From assembly GCA_003056245.1 (NCBI GenBank), contig MVDH01000001.1:1798716-1862715 (forward strand): a stretch of 64,000 nucleotides of DNA, written 5' to 3'. The translations under genes were made by a program, and so were the position numbers. Below the pieces are notes generated by a model that was given only the letters and a program-made list of their open reading frames with translations, was not told the DNA's origin and made no database searches. Position 1 is the first letter of the stretch; every line of letters starts with the position of its first letter. Origin of the DNA: Cellvibrio sp. 79. GTDB lineage: Bacteria; Pseudomonadota; Gammaproteobacteria; Pseudomonadales; Cellvibrionaceae. Positions 28,038-38,415 of the stretch are shown here, piece by piece.

Positions 28038-30896
28038 CTACAGCGCGCTGATTTTTTGAATTTGTTCGCGCAATTTCTCAACCGAAATTTTATTTTCATT
28101 GACACGCTTGCGCTCATTCTCCACAACTTCTGCAGGTGCCTTCTCCACAAACGCAGCATTACCAAGTTTGGTTTCGGTGCGTTCAATATCCTGCTGCAAT
28201 TTATTGCTTTCTTTCGTCAGGCGAGCGATCTCGGCGTCTTTATCGATAATTCCTGCCATTGGTACCAGAATTTCCATTTGCCCGACAAGCGCTGTTGCGG
28301 ACATAGGCTCTGCGTCGCCAGCATTCAACCAGGTAACGCTTTCCAGCGATGCCAGCTTTTTCAGGAATTGCTGGTTTGCTTGCAAACGTTGTTGATCATC
28401 AGTACTGCCATTTTTAAACAGCACATTGAGATCTTTTGCGGGAGAAATATTCATCTCTCCGCGGATATTACGCACGCCAAGGATAACAGCCTGCAACCAT
28501 TCAACATCTTTCAATGCTTGTTGATCGATTCTGTTTTCATCGGCGATTGGGAAGCGGGCATGCATAATGGTCTCGCCAGTTACACCGGCAAGTGGTTTGA
28601 TTTTTTGCCAAATTTCTTCGGTGATAAACGGCATTAATGGATGGCTTAAGCGCAGAATGGTTTCGAGCACGCGAATCAATGTGCGCCGAGTGCCTTTTTT
28701 ACGCGCGTCACTGCCTTCGGATTTATCAAACAAAATCGGTTTGGATAATTCCAGATACCAATCGCAGTATTCATTCCACACAAACTCATAAATAGCCTGG
28801 GTCGCTAAGTCGAGGCGGTAATTATCGAGTGACTCAGCAACTTGTTTTTCTGCTAATTGTAATTTGCTAATAATCCATCGGTCAGCAACGGATAATTCAT
28901 AATCACCTGAGTCATCTTGCCCGCAATCCTGATCTTCGCATTGCATCAAAACATAGCGTGTTGCATTCCAGATTTTATTGCAGAAGTTGCGGTAACCTTC
29001 AACGCGGCCCATATCGAATTTAATATCGCGGCCGGTTGATGCCAGTGAACAGAAAGTGAAACGCAGTGCGTCAGTTCCGTACGCCTGAATGCCTTCCGGA
29101 AATTCTTTGCGGGTTTGCTTTTCAATTTTTGCAGCATCTTTTGGATTCATTAAACCGGTGGTGCGTTTTTGCACCAGGGTTTCCAAATCGATACCGTCGA
29201 TAATATCCAGTGGATCAAGCACGTTGCCTTTCGACTTGGACATTTTCTGGCCCTGGCTATCGCGCACCAGGCCGTGGACGTAAACGGTTTTAAAGGGAAT
29301 TTGCGCGCTGCCATCTTCATGCTTTACCAAATGCATGGTGAGCATAATCATGCGCGCAACCCAGAAGAAAATAATATCGAAACCGGTAACCAATAAATCG
29401 GTTGGGTGGAATTTTTTCAGGAAATCAGTTTGCTCTGGCCAGCCTAATGTTGAAAAAGTCCACAGGCCGGAACTGAACCACGTATCCAGTACATCCTCAT
29501 CCTGGTTCAGTTTTACCTCGGCACCGAGATTATATTTACTGCGTACTTCTGCTTCGTCGCGACCAACATATACTTTGCCACTCGCGTCATACCATGCAGG
29601 AATGCGATGGCCCCACCACAATTGACGGCTGATACACCAATCCTGAATATCGCGCATCCAGGAGAAGTACATGTTTTCGTATTGTTTGGGTACAAACTGG
29701 ATGCGGCCATCTTCAACGGCAGCGATTGCCGGTTCTGCCAAAGGTTTAGTGCTTACATACCATTGGTCAGTTAGCCATGGCTCGATAACAACGCCGGAGC
29801 GATCACCACGCGGCACTTTCAAACCGTGATCATCAATTTTTTCCAGCAATTCTGCCGCTTCAAATGCGGCAACAATTTGCTTGCGTGCTTCATAGCGATC
29901 AAGTTCGGCAAATTGAGCGGGCAGGGTGTTGTTCAATTCGTTGTTGACGCTACCATCAAGATTAAAAATTTGTGCCTGCGCGAGAATCGCCGCATTTTTA
30001 TCTAGAACATTAATCAGTGGCAAATTGTGGCGTTTGCCCACTTCGTAGTCGTTGAAGTCGTGTGCGGGAGTAATTTTTACGCAACCGGTTCCGAAATCGC
30101 GATCCACATAATCGTCAGCAACAATCGGAATCAAGCGATTGACGAGTGGTAGCAAAACAAATTTGCCGATCAGGGATTTGTAGCGCTCATCTTCCGGGTG
30201 AACCGCAACAGCACTGTCACCTAACATGGTCTCCGGGCGAGTGGTTGCGACTACTAAATAATTTTTACCTTCAGCGGTAGTTGCACCATCCGCTAATGGA
30301 TAACGCAGATTCCACAGGTGGCCCTTTTCATCATGATTTTCTACTTCCAGGTCGGAGATGGCGGTGTGTAATTTGGGGTCCCAATTTACCAGGCGTTTGC
30401 CGCGGTAAATCAAACCGTCTTCATACAAGCGCACAAAGGCTTCCTGCACGGCTGTAGAAAGGCCATCGTCCATGGTGAAGCGTTCACGTGTCCAATCTAC
30501 CGATGAGCCAAGGCGACGGATTTGGCGAGTAATGGTGCCACCGGACTGCTCCTTCCACTCCCAGACTTTTTCGAGGAATTTTTCGCGGCCCAGATCATGG
30601 CGGCTAATATTTTGTGCAGCGAGCTGACGCTCAACAACCATTTGTGTTGCGATACCCGCGTGATCAGTACCAACTTGCCACAAAGTGTCATCACCGCGCA
30701 TGCGGCGATAGCGGATAAGTGCATCCATCACTGCATTATTGAAACCATGCCCCATATGGAGGCTGCCAGTCACATTGGGTGGCGGGATCATAATGCAATA
30801 AGGATTACCTTCGCCGGCGGGTTTGAAATAACCCTTCTCTTCCCAGGTTTGATACCACTGGTTTTCTATCGCGTGGGGTTGATAGGTTTTATCCAT
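28038..30896 (-). CDS. valS: Valyl-tRNA synthetase
   Basis: Charges tRNA-Val. The 952-residue class I synthetase has [15 protein letters not shown] with the HIGH-type motif, KMSKSKG, the CP1 editing domain, the anticodon domain and a C-terminal coiled-coil arm (about residues 880-950). The length is typical. In many gammaproteobacteria holC lies upstream; here the upstream neighbour is the divergent Stealth gene. Confidence 0.97.
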   Translation of the reverse strand: MDKTYQPHAIENQWYQTWEEKGYFKPAGEGNPYCIMIPPPNVTGSLHMGHGFNNAVMDALIRYRRMRGDDTLWQVGTDHAGIATQMVVERQLAAQNISRHDLGREKFLEKVWEWKEQSGGTITRQIRRLGSSVDWTRERFTMDDGLSTAVQEAFVRLYEDGLIYRGKRLVNWDPKLHTAISDLEVENHDEKGHLWNLRYPLADGATTAEGKNYLVVATTRPETMLGDSAVAVHPEDERYKSLIGKFVLLPLVNRLIPIVADDYVDRDFGTGCVKITPAHDFNDYEVGKRHNLPLINVLDKNAAILAQAQIFNLDGSVNNELNNTLPAQFAELDRYEARKQIVAAFEAAELLEKIDDHGLKVPRGDRSGVVIEPWLTDQWYVSTKPLAEPAIAAVEDGRIQFVPKQYENMYFSWMRDIQDWCISRQLWWGHRIPAWYDASGKVYVGRDEAEVRSKYNLGAEVKLNQDEDVLDTWFSSGLWTFSTLGWPEQTDFLKKFHPTDLLVTGFDIIFFWVARMIMLTMHLVKHEDGSAQIPFKTVYVHGLVRDSQGQKMSKSKGNVLDPLDIIDGIDLETLVQKRTTGLMNPKDAAKIEKQTRKEFPEGIQAYGTDALRFTFCSLASTGRDIKFDMGRVEGYRNFCNKIWNATRYVLMQCEDQDCGQDDSGDYELSVADRWIISKLQLAEKQVAESLDNYRLDLATQAIYEFVWNEYCDWYLELSKPILFDKSEGSDARKKGTRRTLIRVLETILRLSHPLMPFITEEIWQKIKPLAGVTGETIMHARFPIADENRIDQQALKDVEWLQAVILGVRNIRGEMNISPAKDLNVLFKNGSTDDQQRLQANQQFLKKLASLESVTWLNAGDAEPMSATALVGQMEILVPMAGIIDKDAEIARLTKESNKLQQDIERTETKLGNAAFVEKAPAEVVENERKRVNENKISVEKLREQIQKISAL

Positions 30897-31058
30897 AGCG
30901 CTTGGAAACTCTCTAGGTCTGCGGCTGCGTTGGCTGCCCTTAAATAACGAAAAAAATTGGGTTGCGATTATAGCTCTTTTTGTGCGCTATGCGTGCGTAA
31001 ATGCTGCAACGACTTTGTACGATACGGGTCAAATTCGATTTGATAACAGGAATAGCAA

Positions 31059-32066
31059 ATGAAAGATATTCCAGTTTCGACTCCGATTGATGCGGTAATT
31101 ATGTGGGTTGATGGGGCTGACCCTGAACATGCTGCCAGGTTGGATACTTTTCTGCGCAATAAAGGTTTGGCGCGTGAGGGTGGTGCTAATAAAGCGCGCT
31201 TTCATCATGCGGGTGAGCTGGATTATTGCGTAACGTCATTATTGAAGTTCGCCCCCTGGTTGCGGACAATTTTTATTGTTACCGATCAGCAGCGCCCACC
31301 GCTTTTGGATAAGTTGGTTGGAACATCTTTTGAGCAGCGTGTTTGCTTGATCGATCATAGCGTTATTTTTGCTGAATACCCCGAATGTTTGCCCAGCTTT
31401 AATAGTATGGCCATCAGCTCTCTTCTATGGCGCATACCGGGGCTCGCCGAGCAATTTCTATATTTAAATGACGATTTTATGCTGATTCAGCCGACTTATC
31501 CGGATGATTTTTTTCGCGATGGAAAAGTGGTATTACGTGGAACGTGGCGTTTGCTGCCAGAAGCTGTTCCCGGTAGTCCGATGATTCGTTTGGTGCGGCG
31601 TTGTTTGGGGCGAGAACAAAAAAAGAATCGCGTCAGTTTTTGGGCGTTACAGCAATCATGTGCGCGACAATTGCGATTTACCAAAAAATATTTCCGCTTG
31701 CCTCATGTTCCCCATGCATGGAAGCGATCATCGTGGGAACAAATATCCAACGAGTTTCCTGCGGTGATAAATACCAATACATCTGCACAATTGCGCAGTT
31801 CCGGGCAATATGTTCCCGAGGCACTCAGCTCGCATTTTCATTGGCGAAGAAATTTAGCGGTACTCGACAATGCACGAACTAATATGCAATTAAAGCCCGG
31901 CGAGCAATCCTTATTTCGCATCCGTTTAAAACTGCGGCATGCTGAGATAAATAACAATGTTATTTTTGCTTGCGTGCAAAGTGTTGAGGCGGGATCGGCT
32001 AAAAAACAAAAGCTGATTTTTAGCTGGCTGGATAAACGTATTGGAAGCCTTGAAGAGCTACTCTAG
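31059..32066 (+). CDS. Stealth-family capsular polysaccharide phosphotransferase
   Basis: A 335-residue cytosolic enzyme of the Stealth family (hexose-1-phosphate transferases of capsule synthesis, related to human GlcNAc-1-phosphotransferase). The conserved regions are visible: CR1 IDAVIMWVDGADPEH, CR2 HAGELDYCVTSLLKFAPW-LRTIFIVTDQQ, and CR3 with the acidic FLYLNDDFML. Family members build phosphodiester-linked glycans, which fits the nearby phosphotransferase genes at 32-43 kb. It converges with that operon. Confidence 0.85.
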   Translation: MKDIPVSTPIDAVIMWVDGADPEHAARLDTFLRNKGLAREGGANKARFHHAGELDYCVTSLLKFAPWLRTIFIVTDQQRPPLLDKLVGTSFEQRVCLIDHSVIFAEYPECLPSFNSMAISSLLWRIPGLAEQFLYLNDDFMLIQPTYPDDFFRDGKVVLRGTWRLLPEAVPGSPMIRLVRRCLGREQKKNRVSFWALQQSCARQLRFTKKYFRLPHVPHAWKRSSWEQISNEFPAVINTNTSAQLRSSGQYVPEALSSHFHWRRNLAVLDNARTNMQLKPGEQSLFRIRLKLRHAEINNNVIFACVQSVEAGSAKKQKLIFSWLDKRIGSLEELL

Positions 32067-32080
32067 AATTATATTTTGCT

Positions 32081-32115
32081 GTGTGCCTGATTAATTCAGG
32101 CACACATACATTTTT
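32081..32115 (+). terminator. Rho-independent terminator after the Stealth gene
   Basis: Ten-pair stem GTGTGCCTGA/TCAGGCACAC with a five-base loop, followed by ATACATTTTT. Confidence 0.75.
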
Positions 32116-32157
32116 ACGGGTATTTTAATTCCCGCATAAGCTCCACTTATCTGTTGC

Positions 32158-34206
32158 TTACTGGTTTATTTTTTTTGTTCTGGTATTTGCCAATTCTGAA
32201 ACCAATTGCCATTCCAGTAATGCTTCCTGTGCATTGATATGTTTTCTATACGCGATTAAAGCGCTTGATGGTGTTGCTTGATGGGTTACCTGAAGTTGGT
32301 CGTTGTAAGAGTAGGCTGCTGCTTCATTGTTGAAGGTGACCTGATTATCCAGCATCCAGATATCATGTTCATACCATGCTGCCCTCGGCTCGCCGGTTGC
32401 CAGCAAATCGAAACCGGTTTTTAAATAAGTTGTATCAGCAAGGATGAGTTCAAATAATGTCGGAAATATATCGCGCTGGCTACCCGTAATGGATGTGTCC
32501 CACTGTTTTCCAGACATGTACGCAGTAGGAACCTGGATGTAAAATGGCACTGCACCCGCCAGCAATTTATCGCGCTTGCTGGAAAACTGATAAAAGCTGC
32601 GCAGCACATGGTCCCCGGTTGCCATGCGGATGGTATTGCTGTCGAGTGGCGAATTATCTAATTCCTGTAAAAAATTTCCTAACTGGTCCGATGCATAGCG
32701 AAATGTTGCCATTTGCATCTGCGCATTTTCCGGTTGAATTAAATGCTCATCGAATGCTGTTGTTGAAAACGCCGGAACTTCATATCCGGTTGGCAGTTTA
32801 TGTGGTGGGTGATTGCTGGTTGTAATGATAAACATAAATACCGGCTGTTTAGAGGCGGATAATTCGCGCAGTTTTTCCAGCGCAAAACGATAGGTATATT
32901 CATCATGTACCCCCCAATCCGAATGCTTGTCGATACCATAAGCCTTGATGATATCTGACATATCCCAATAATAATTTACGCCCTGTGTTTTCCAAAAGCT
33001 GTCGTGGTTTAACCAGGATCTCGCGCCGCCGCTAACAAATGCGATCTGGTAACCGTTCGCGATAAACGGTTGCAGGTTGGAGTAGGCCAATTGATGATTT
33101 TTTGCCGATGATGTTGAAAGCTCCAGCACCGATGTGTTGAGCAAAGTGCTTTCTATAAAACGATTGGTGCCTAATCGTGTTGATAGAAAGTGAGTAAACA
33201 ATGCTCCTTTATTTTTTTGCTCACGAAAACTGCCCAGCAAATTTTGTTGCTCTGAATCGGCCAATAAAATCTGCGAGCTCCAGCTCTCCATCATCACAAA
33301 CACAACATTGGGCAATTTTTCAAAATGTGGTGCCCGGGATTTTTTGAGTAAGGGAACTCCTTGCAAAGTTGTATCGTAAGTGGCTAATAAATCAGCCTTG
33401 GCTTCATCAAGGTTTTTAAAACCGCGCGATTTCAACGCTTGTTGCGGATTGTTGTTAACGGAATTTTTACTCTTTTCCTTAAATGCATAATAAAGATGAT
33501 TAGGTGCATTGATAGAAAGATTATTTAGAAAGCTGGATGACGAAAAATGTGTGGTTTTTTTATTTAATGGAAATAGTGAAAGGCTTCCGCGTGCGGCAAT
33601 TGCCAGTGCGATAATCGCCAATAGTATGCAGATACTTTTTAGGGCGGCTCGCTGCGTACCGGTAATCGCTTCTATTGCTGAGCTATTCGTCAGGGCTTTG
33701 TAGGTCTGGCGGTGAGTAATTAACGCAATGCCACATAGCAGTAACAATAAAAATCCATTTGCGATGGGGTTGTATTGAGCTACAAATAGTTTAAAGAGTT
33801 CTGTGGTTTGATCATCTACAATCCCAAAAATAAAAATATCAAACGGCTGGCCAACACTACGCCAGTAAATAGTGTGAACAAAACCGATACTGCAAAATGA
33901 CAGTAAAAAGAAAATATTGATTGCACGATAAATACGGATCGCCAGTGTGCCGGGTTTAATCGCTATTATCGGAGCAGAAAACAGCAATCCCAATGCTATT
34001 GCGGTTGCCACAAGCTTTAAGTCCCAACGCAGCGCATGCAGTAGATAGGATAGTAAATCCTGTGTAATCACTTCATCGCTAAATTGGTAAAGCGTAACCA
34101 ATCGCAACAGTTGCATCAGAACTATTGCGATTAATGAACAGCTTAGCGCATGAGAAAAAAAATCAACGAATAAAGCCCAGCGGTTACTCAAAGTCAGCGT
34201 GTGCAT
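32158..34206 (-). CDS. LTA synthase-like membrane sulfatase-fold protein
   Basis: The 682-residue protein has about five N-terminal membrane segments (about 1-215) and a periplasmic alkaline-phosphatase/sulfatase domain (about 285-600). Visible are NVVFVMMESWSSQ (metal-binding Glu), STRLGTNRFIES in the place of the nucleophile Thr, and ATGDHVLRS near the C-terminal metal site. The family includes LtaS and OpgB-type enzymes, which move glycerol phosphate from phosphatidylglycerol to a glycan, and phosphoethanolamine transferases. It is the last gene of the long minus-strand operon, 41 bp after a paralogue. Confidence 0.82.
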   Translation of the reverse strand: MHTLTLSNRWALFVDFFSHALSCSLIAIVLMQLLRLVTLYQFSDEVITQDLLSYLLHALRWDLKLVATAIALGLLFSAPIIAIKPGTLAIRIYRAINIFFLLSFCSIGFVHTIYWRSVGQPFDIFIFGIVDDQTTELFKLFVAQYNPIANGFLLLLLCGIALITHRQTYKALTNSSAIEAITGTQRAALKSICILLAIIALAIAARGSLSLFPLNKKTTHFSSSSFLNNLSINAPNHLYYAFKEKSKNSVNNNPQQALKSRGFKNLDEAKADLLATYDTTLQGVPLLKKSRAPHFEKLPNVVFVMMESWSSQILLADSEQQNLLGSFREQKNKGALFTHFLSTRLGTNRFIESTLLNTSVLELSTSSAKNHQLAYSNLQPFIANGYQIAFVSGGARSWLNHDSFWKTQGVNYYWDMSDIIKAYGIDKHSDWGVHDEYTYRFALEKLRELSASKQPVFMFIITTSNHPPHKLPTGYEVPAFSTTAFDEHLIQPENAQMQMATFRYASDQLGNFLQELDNSPLDSNTIRMATGDHVLRSFYQFSSKRDKLLAGAVPFYIQVPTAYMSGKQWDTSITGSQRDIFPTLFELILADTTYLKTGFDLLATGEPRAAWYEHDIWMLDNQVTFNNEAAAYSYNDQLQVTHQATPSSALIAYRKHINAQEALLEWQLVSELANTRTKKINQ

Positions 34207-34247
34207 GAAAGTAGGATCTTGTATCGGTTTAATTCAGGTTTTTAAGG

Positions 34248-36227
34248 TTATTTTTGCAGCGGAACGTAATAAGTTTGTTCCCGGTACAGCAATGATGGCA
34301 ACAACACATGCGCCAGTGCCCTGGTGGAATCTGTGCTTGAGGCCGCATCAGGCAAAAGTGAAACATGTCGTTCTGGAAAGTTATACAAGGCTGCCACAGC
34401 ATCACCGCTGGGTTTTAAAATGGTGAGTTTGTGTGTATCGCCGGATTGTTCTTCCATTAGTGCAAAGGTGTCATCGAATTGAATCAGCGCTCTACCGGGG
34501 CTGGTTCTGTCCGCCGCAAAATCACGGCCCAGCATTGGGTGTTCGGACGAAACTCCCATCAGCGAAATCAATGTTGGCGCCAGATCAATTTGGCTGGCAA
34601 TCGGATTAATTTTTTCGGGTTTTATATCGGCCCCGAGAATCAGGCCCGGGATATGGAATTTATTGACTGGAACCAGGCTATTACCATACACACGATTATC
34701 GTGGTCAGCCACGATCAGGAAAAGTGTATCCTGCCAATAAGGACTCGCCTGTGCTTTTTTCATGAATTCACCCAAGGCGTAGTCAGCGTATTTAACAGCA
34801 TTATTTACGACTTGTTTTGGTTGTTCATGCAATTCAATTCGGCCATCGGGGAATTCAAATGGCGAATGATTGGATGAGGAGAAAATCAAGCTAAAGAATG
34901 GTTTTTGTTGTTCATGCAATTGTATTAAGTGCTGATGGGCATGATTGAATAAGTCCTCATCACTAGCGCCCCAGCTACCTACAAATTGCGGATTTTTAAT
35001 ATCTTTGAAATCAATGATTTGTTCAAAACCATTGCCGGTAAAAAAGCCGCGCATGTTATCGAAATGCGCTTCGCCGCCGTAAATAAATTCAGTGTGGTAG
35101 CCTTTGCGCTCAAGCAGATCGGCGATGGTAAAAAAATTCTTTTGTGAGAGCGATAGCTTAACTGTGCTTTGCGCCGGTGTTGGCATAAAGCCCGCAACAA
35201 CGGCTTCAATACCACGGACTGAACGCGTTCCTGTTGCATAGAGTTGCTCGAACCACCAACCCTGTTCTTTGAGTTTTTCCAGATTGGGTGTTACCGGCAC
35301 ACCACCAAGGCTTTCTACAAACGTTGCTCCCAGGCTTTCTTCCAAAACAATCACCAGATTTAACGGTTTCTCGCGTTGAACCACAGCGGTGTGTTGGTGG
35401 ACGGTGGGAAATTTCGCATTGGTAAATTGATAATGTTTAAGCCAGGGCCAATCCAGATTTTGCTTAATAATCTCCGGCGTAGCCATTTCCCCATATATTT
35501 CGCTGGATTTGGCTTCATGTTTCATATTGTAAATTGCAAAGGCTACTGAATAGGTTGAGTTAATAACCAATGAGTTCACCATCGCATCACCTGTAATAGC
35601 GAAAAGTGCCGGGTTCGCCGGGCGATGCTGGGTGGTGGAGCGAATCCCCATTGCCAACACTAAAACCAGCACTGGCCAAATCAGGATTAAATACAAATAA
35701 GGAATTTGATAAGAATGGTGCTTCCTATCTTTAATTAATTTGCTGGAAATGATGGTTATCAAAACAGTGAGGAATATTCCACCTAAAAACGGCCCGCGGA
35801 ATCCATACCACAGGGTGGAAAAAACTTCCTTCGGATATTTTAAATACTCTACGAAAATACGATTTGGACGTAAATCATATTGCATAAGAAATGCGGGTGT
35901 TGCCAATTCCATAAAAATGAACAATCCCAATCCTAATACCGACCAGCTGTACGTGAATTTCTCCCAGCCGGTTCGCCATGAATTGGGTCGCCAGAATGGC
36001 AAGGTAAGAACTGGAATCAATGCCCAGAAACTCACCATAATAATATCGGCACGAACCCCTTGCAGGATCATCGATAATAATTTGCCAGCAGGTTCAACCC
36101 TGTCCCATTGCCATGCCATCAATAGCAAGCGGCTAATGCTGAGCAGAATAAGACTCAGTAAAAACATCCTGATAATAAAGCGCAAATGACCGGAAAAAAG
36201 TGCTCTGGGAAAAGATGGATTGTTCAT
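34248..36227 (-). CDS. LTA synthase family phosphotransferase
   Basis: 659 residues with an N-terminal five-segment membrane part (about 15-210) and a periplasmic sulfatase-fold domain (about 290-600). The catalytic signature YATGTRSVRGIEA holds the expected nucleophile Thr, LVIVLEESLGATF provides the metal-binding Glu, and VADHDNRVYG the C-terminal metal site. This pattern is that of the Gram-negative LTA-synthase-like proteins. Likely job: transferring a phospho-alcohol from a phospholipid to a surface glycan in the periplasm. It differs clearly from its neighbour, so the two may have distinct acceptors. Confidence 0.87.
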   Translation of the reverse strand: MNNPSFPRALFSGHLRFIIRMFLLSLILLSISRLLLMAWQWDRVEPAGKLLSMILQGVRADIIMVSFWALIPVLTLPFWRPNSWRTGWEKFTYSWSVLGLGLFIFMELATPAFLMQYDLRPNRIFVEYLKYPKEVFSTLWYGFRGPFLGGIFLTVLITIISSKLIKDRKHHSYQIPYLYLILIWPVLVLVLAMGIRSTTQHRPANPALFAITGDAMVNSLVINSTYSVAFAIYNMKHEAKSSEIYGEMATPEIIKQNLDWPWLKHYQFTNAKFPTVHQHTAVVQREKPLNLVIVLEESLGATFVESLGGVPVTPNLEKLKEQGWWFEQLYATGTRSVRGIEAVVAGFMPTPAQSTVKLSLSQKNFFTIADLLERKGYHTEFIYGGEAHFDNMRGFFTGNGFEQIIDFKDIKNPQFVGSWGASDEDLFNHAHQHLIQLHEQQKPFFSLIFSSSNHSPFEFPDGRIELHEQPKQVVNNAVKYADYALGEFMKKAQASPYWQDTLFLIVADHDNRVYGNSLVPVNKFHIPGLILGADIKPEKINPIASQIDLAPTLISLMGVSSEHPMLGRDFAADRTSPGRALIQFDDTFALMEEQSGDTHKLTILKPSGDAVAALYNFPERHVSLLPDAASSTDSTRALAHVLLPSLLYREQTYYVPLQK

Positions 36228-36257
36228 TTTAATTATTGCTATTGAAAGGGTGGATGG

Positions 36258-38411
36258 TTAACTAACGATAAAGTATTTTGGCGAAGATGTAAGCGACGAA
36301 TCTGTAACAGTTTCACCATAGGCATTATAGATTTCCATCGGCACCATGGATGATGGAAACTGTTGGGGTATGGTTTGAGTGGTCCATCCCATCAGGATTC
36401 GCTGATCGTCTCTTGAAAATTCCAATATATAAATGGATGCATCAGTGAGCCATTTTTTTTGGAAAGTCGCATCGCCGAGCAATTTAAGAAAGTGTGCTAA
36501 TGCATAAAATGCCGGGCGTGGTGTGAATTGATTTTTATCATCCACCAAACCATAACCATGGGCCGATAAGCGCCACCAAAAAACTTGCTCTACATGACCG
36601 GAGCATAATGTAATTGCCAGAAAACGCAGCATATAGCTCGCATAATCTTCGTCATTCTCACCCGGTTGTATGCGTCGCCAGTTTGGTGTTTCGTAGGGGC
36701 AGCCAATCGGTGACCAAATGTGCGTGTTTTTTACCGGCCAATTTACCTCAGAAATAATGACGCGATCTTCGGTGTGTTTTGACCACTGGGCCAATGCGCG
36801 AATCATGGCACTTTTTTCCAGTGTCGAAAAATATCCCTGCTTATTTTCCGGCGCACCACGGCGGTCAACATAAAGGAAATGGGAGAGTGCATTGAAACGG
36901 AAATCGCCGGGTAATACATTCAATGCTGCAATAACCGGTAAATATTCAAAGTCTATGCAAGCAGGCCCGCTTAATTGTAGTTGCGGAAATTCCTGTTTGA
37001 GCTCCAGGGCAGGGTGCATCAGTTGCAAATATTCAGTGCTGCTCCAAACACCCCATTTCACGCGATTGGTTGCATGGGTAACTTCAATGTGAGTTACTTT
37101 ATTGGCCAGCCGGCGAATAATTTTATTCAGGAATTCCGTCCATGAAGCTGGTTCCAGAATCGCGCGCCGGTCTTGCAGTAATCCGATCATCACCGGGATA
37201 TTTTGTGCGTGTAACTGCTCAACCAATTCAATTCCTCTATCCCAATCTGCAGGTGTTTCATGGTGATAAAAGCGAATAAAAACCGGTGGATTCCCTAATT
37301 GTTTTAACAACGTTAATTCCGTTGCAATGTAATCCGGGTGCGGATGCAATGCGATGCCAATCCGCTGCTGCATTGAGCGCGGTTGGCGATAACTTTCCTG
37401 CAGCAATTTCCGGTAACGCAAATAAATATCCGGCAGGGCACAAAGGCCTTGCCACACCATCGAAAGAACATAACCGGTATTGCGATGTCGGTGCTTTTCT
37501 TTGCGCCCGAGGCTAATCATTGGTTGGGCAGTTTTTTCATCCCATAACCAAATATCTTTTGGCGATGGATATAGCGGACGCCCGGATGATTTACGTTTAT
37601 TTTTCCAGTGGCGGATTGGATGGCGCCATTTGCTATTGCGTCTATGCCGCCAGAACTGTTCACGCAATTTTTGTTCGAGTTTATCCAGCTCGGGTTCCGG
37701 CAACTGGTGATGACTGTAGATCATCTTGAAAATTTTCATATACGCACCGGGTATTGCAAGCCGGGCGAGATCTTTTGCCCGCTCTTTGTTGCCCAGTGGG
37801 GCCGGATAAATTTTGCTGCGATTCAAATCAATCCACTGCGGCGCTAACCATTTACCATCGTCAGTGTGCGGTAAGAGAATATTTTGGTTGCCCATATCGC
37901 CGTGCATAAATCCTGCATCGTGCATGGTGCGCAGGGCAGGTGCGAGGTGCAGGAGAATTTCCATCAGCGGCTGGTTATCGCGCTTGTCCCAGAGTATTTC
38001 AGCCATTATTTCGCGCAAACTGGGAGCGGCTTCGAAGCGACAAATATAATAACTTTCCATTAACCGGTTGTTATCCCAACGCTCAAGCCAGGCCACGGGT
38101 TGTGGCGTGCCTATATTTTGTGATTGCAAATAACAGGCGGCGAGGTAAGAGCGTTCTGCTTTGGATTTATTCTTTTTATCGTAACGATCTTTCCACCAGG
38201 ATTGGCGTTTGAAAACTTTTATCGCAACGGGAATGGTTCCATTCGCCGTTTGTAAGGTATTTTTGAGAACGAAATCGCCACCATGGGAAAGTTTCTCTCC
38301 GGTATGGCAGAGTTGTTGTAATTGCCCAAGGCTCTCACGGGTTTGCTGCTCGTCAAATGCTGTTGTTATCGCACCGGATAAGTTTCCAATAGTAATTGCC
38401 ACACTGTTCAC
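36258..38411 (-). CDS. LPS-kinase-like domain fused to a glycosidase-like TIM-barrel domain
   Basis: The N-terminal half (about 1-290) is a WaaP/Kdo-kinase-like small-molecule kinase: AIKVFKRQ carries the ATP Lys, HGDMGNQNIL the catalytic loop and QWIDLNRS the DFG-like metal site. The C-terminal half (about 340-700) reads as a clan A glycoside-hydrolase-like barrel (GIALHPHPDY, FIRFYHHETP, IISEVNWPV, QVFWWRLSAHGYG). The Glu in ISEVNWP is a candidate catalytic residue. No signal peptide is seen, odd for a glycosidase. The ORF can extend to 38510, but that overlaps the upstream GT4 gene by 95 bases; a GTG at 38411, just after its stop, is my choice. An ATG at 38465 is also possible. Confidence 0.72.
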   Translation of the reverse strand: MNSVAITIGNLSGAITTAFDEQQTRESLGQLQQLCHTGEKLSHGGDFVLKNTLQTANGTIPVAIKVFKRQSWWKDRYDKKNKSKAERSYLAACYLQSQNIGTPQPVAWLERWDNNRLMESYYICRFEAAPSLREIMAEILWDKRDNQPLMEILLHLAPALRTMHDAGFMHGDMGNQNILLPHTDDGKWLAPQWIDLNRSKIYPAPLGNKERAKDLARLAIPGAYMKIFKMIYSHHQLPEPELDKLEQKLREQFWRHRRNSKWRHPIRHWKNKRKSSGRPLYPSPKDIWLWDEKTAQPMISLGRKEKHRHRNTGYVLSMVWQGLCALPDIYLRYRKLLQESYRQPRSMQQRIGIALHPHPDYIATELTLLKQLGNPPVFIRFYHHETPADWDRGIELVEQLHAQNIPVMIGLLQDRRAILEPASWTEFLNKIIRRLANKVTHIEVTHATNRVKWGVWSSTEYLQLMHPALELKQEFPQLQLSGPACIDFEYLPVIAALNVLPGDFRFNALSHFLYVDRRGAPENKQGYFSTLEKSAMIRALAQWSKHTEDRVIISEVNWPVKNTHIWSPIGCPYETPNWRRIQPGENDEDYASYMLRFLAITLCSGHVEQVFWWRLSAHGYGLVDDKNQFTPRPAFYALAHFLKLLGDATFQKKWLTDASIYILEFSRDDQRILMGWTTQTIPQQFPSSMVPMEIYNAYGETVTDSSLTSSPKYFIVS

Positions 38412-38415
38412 GCTC

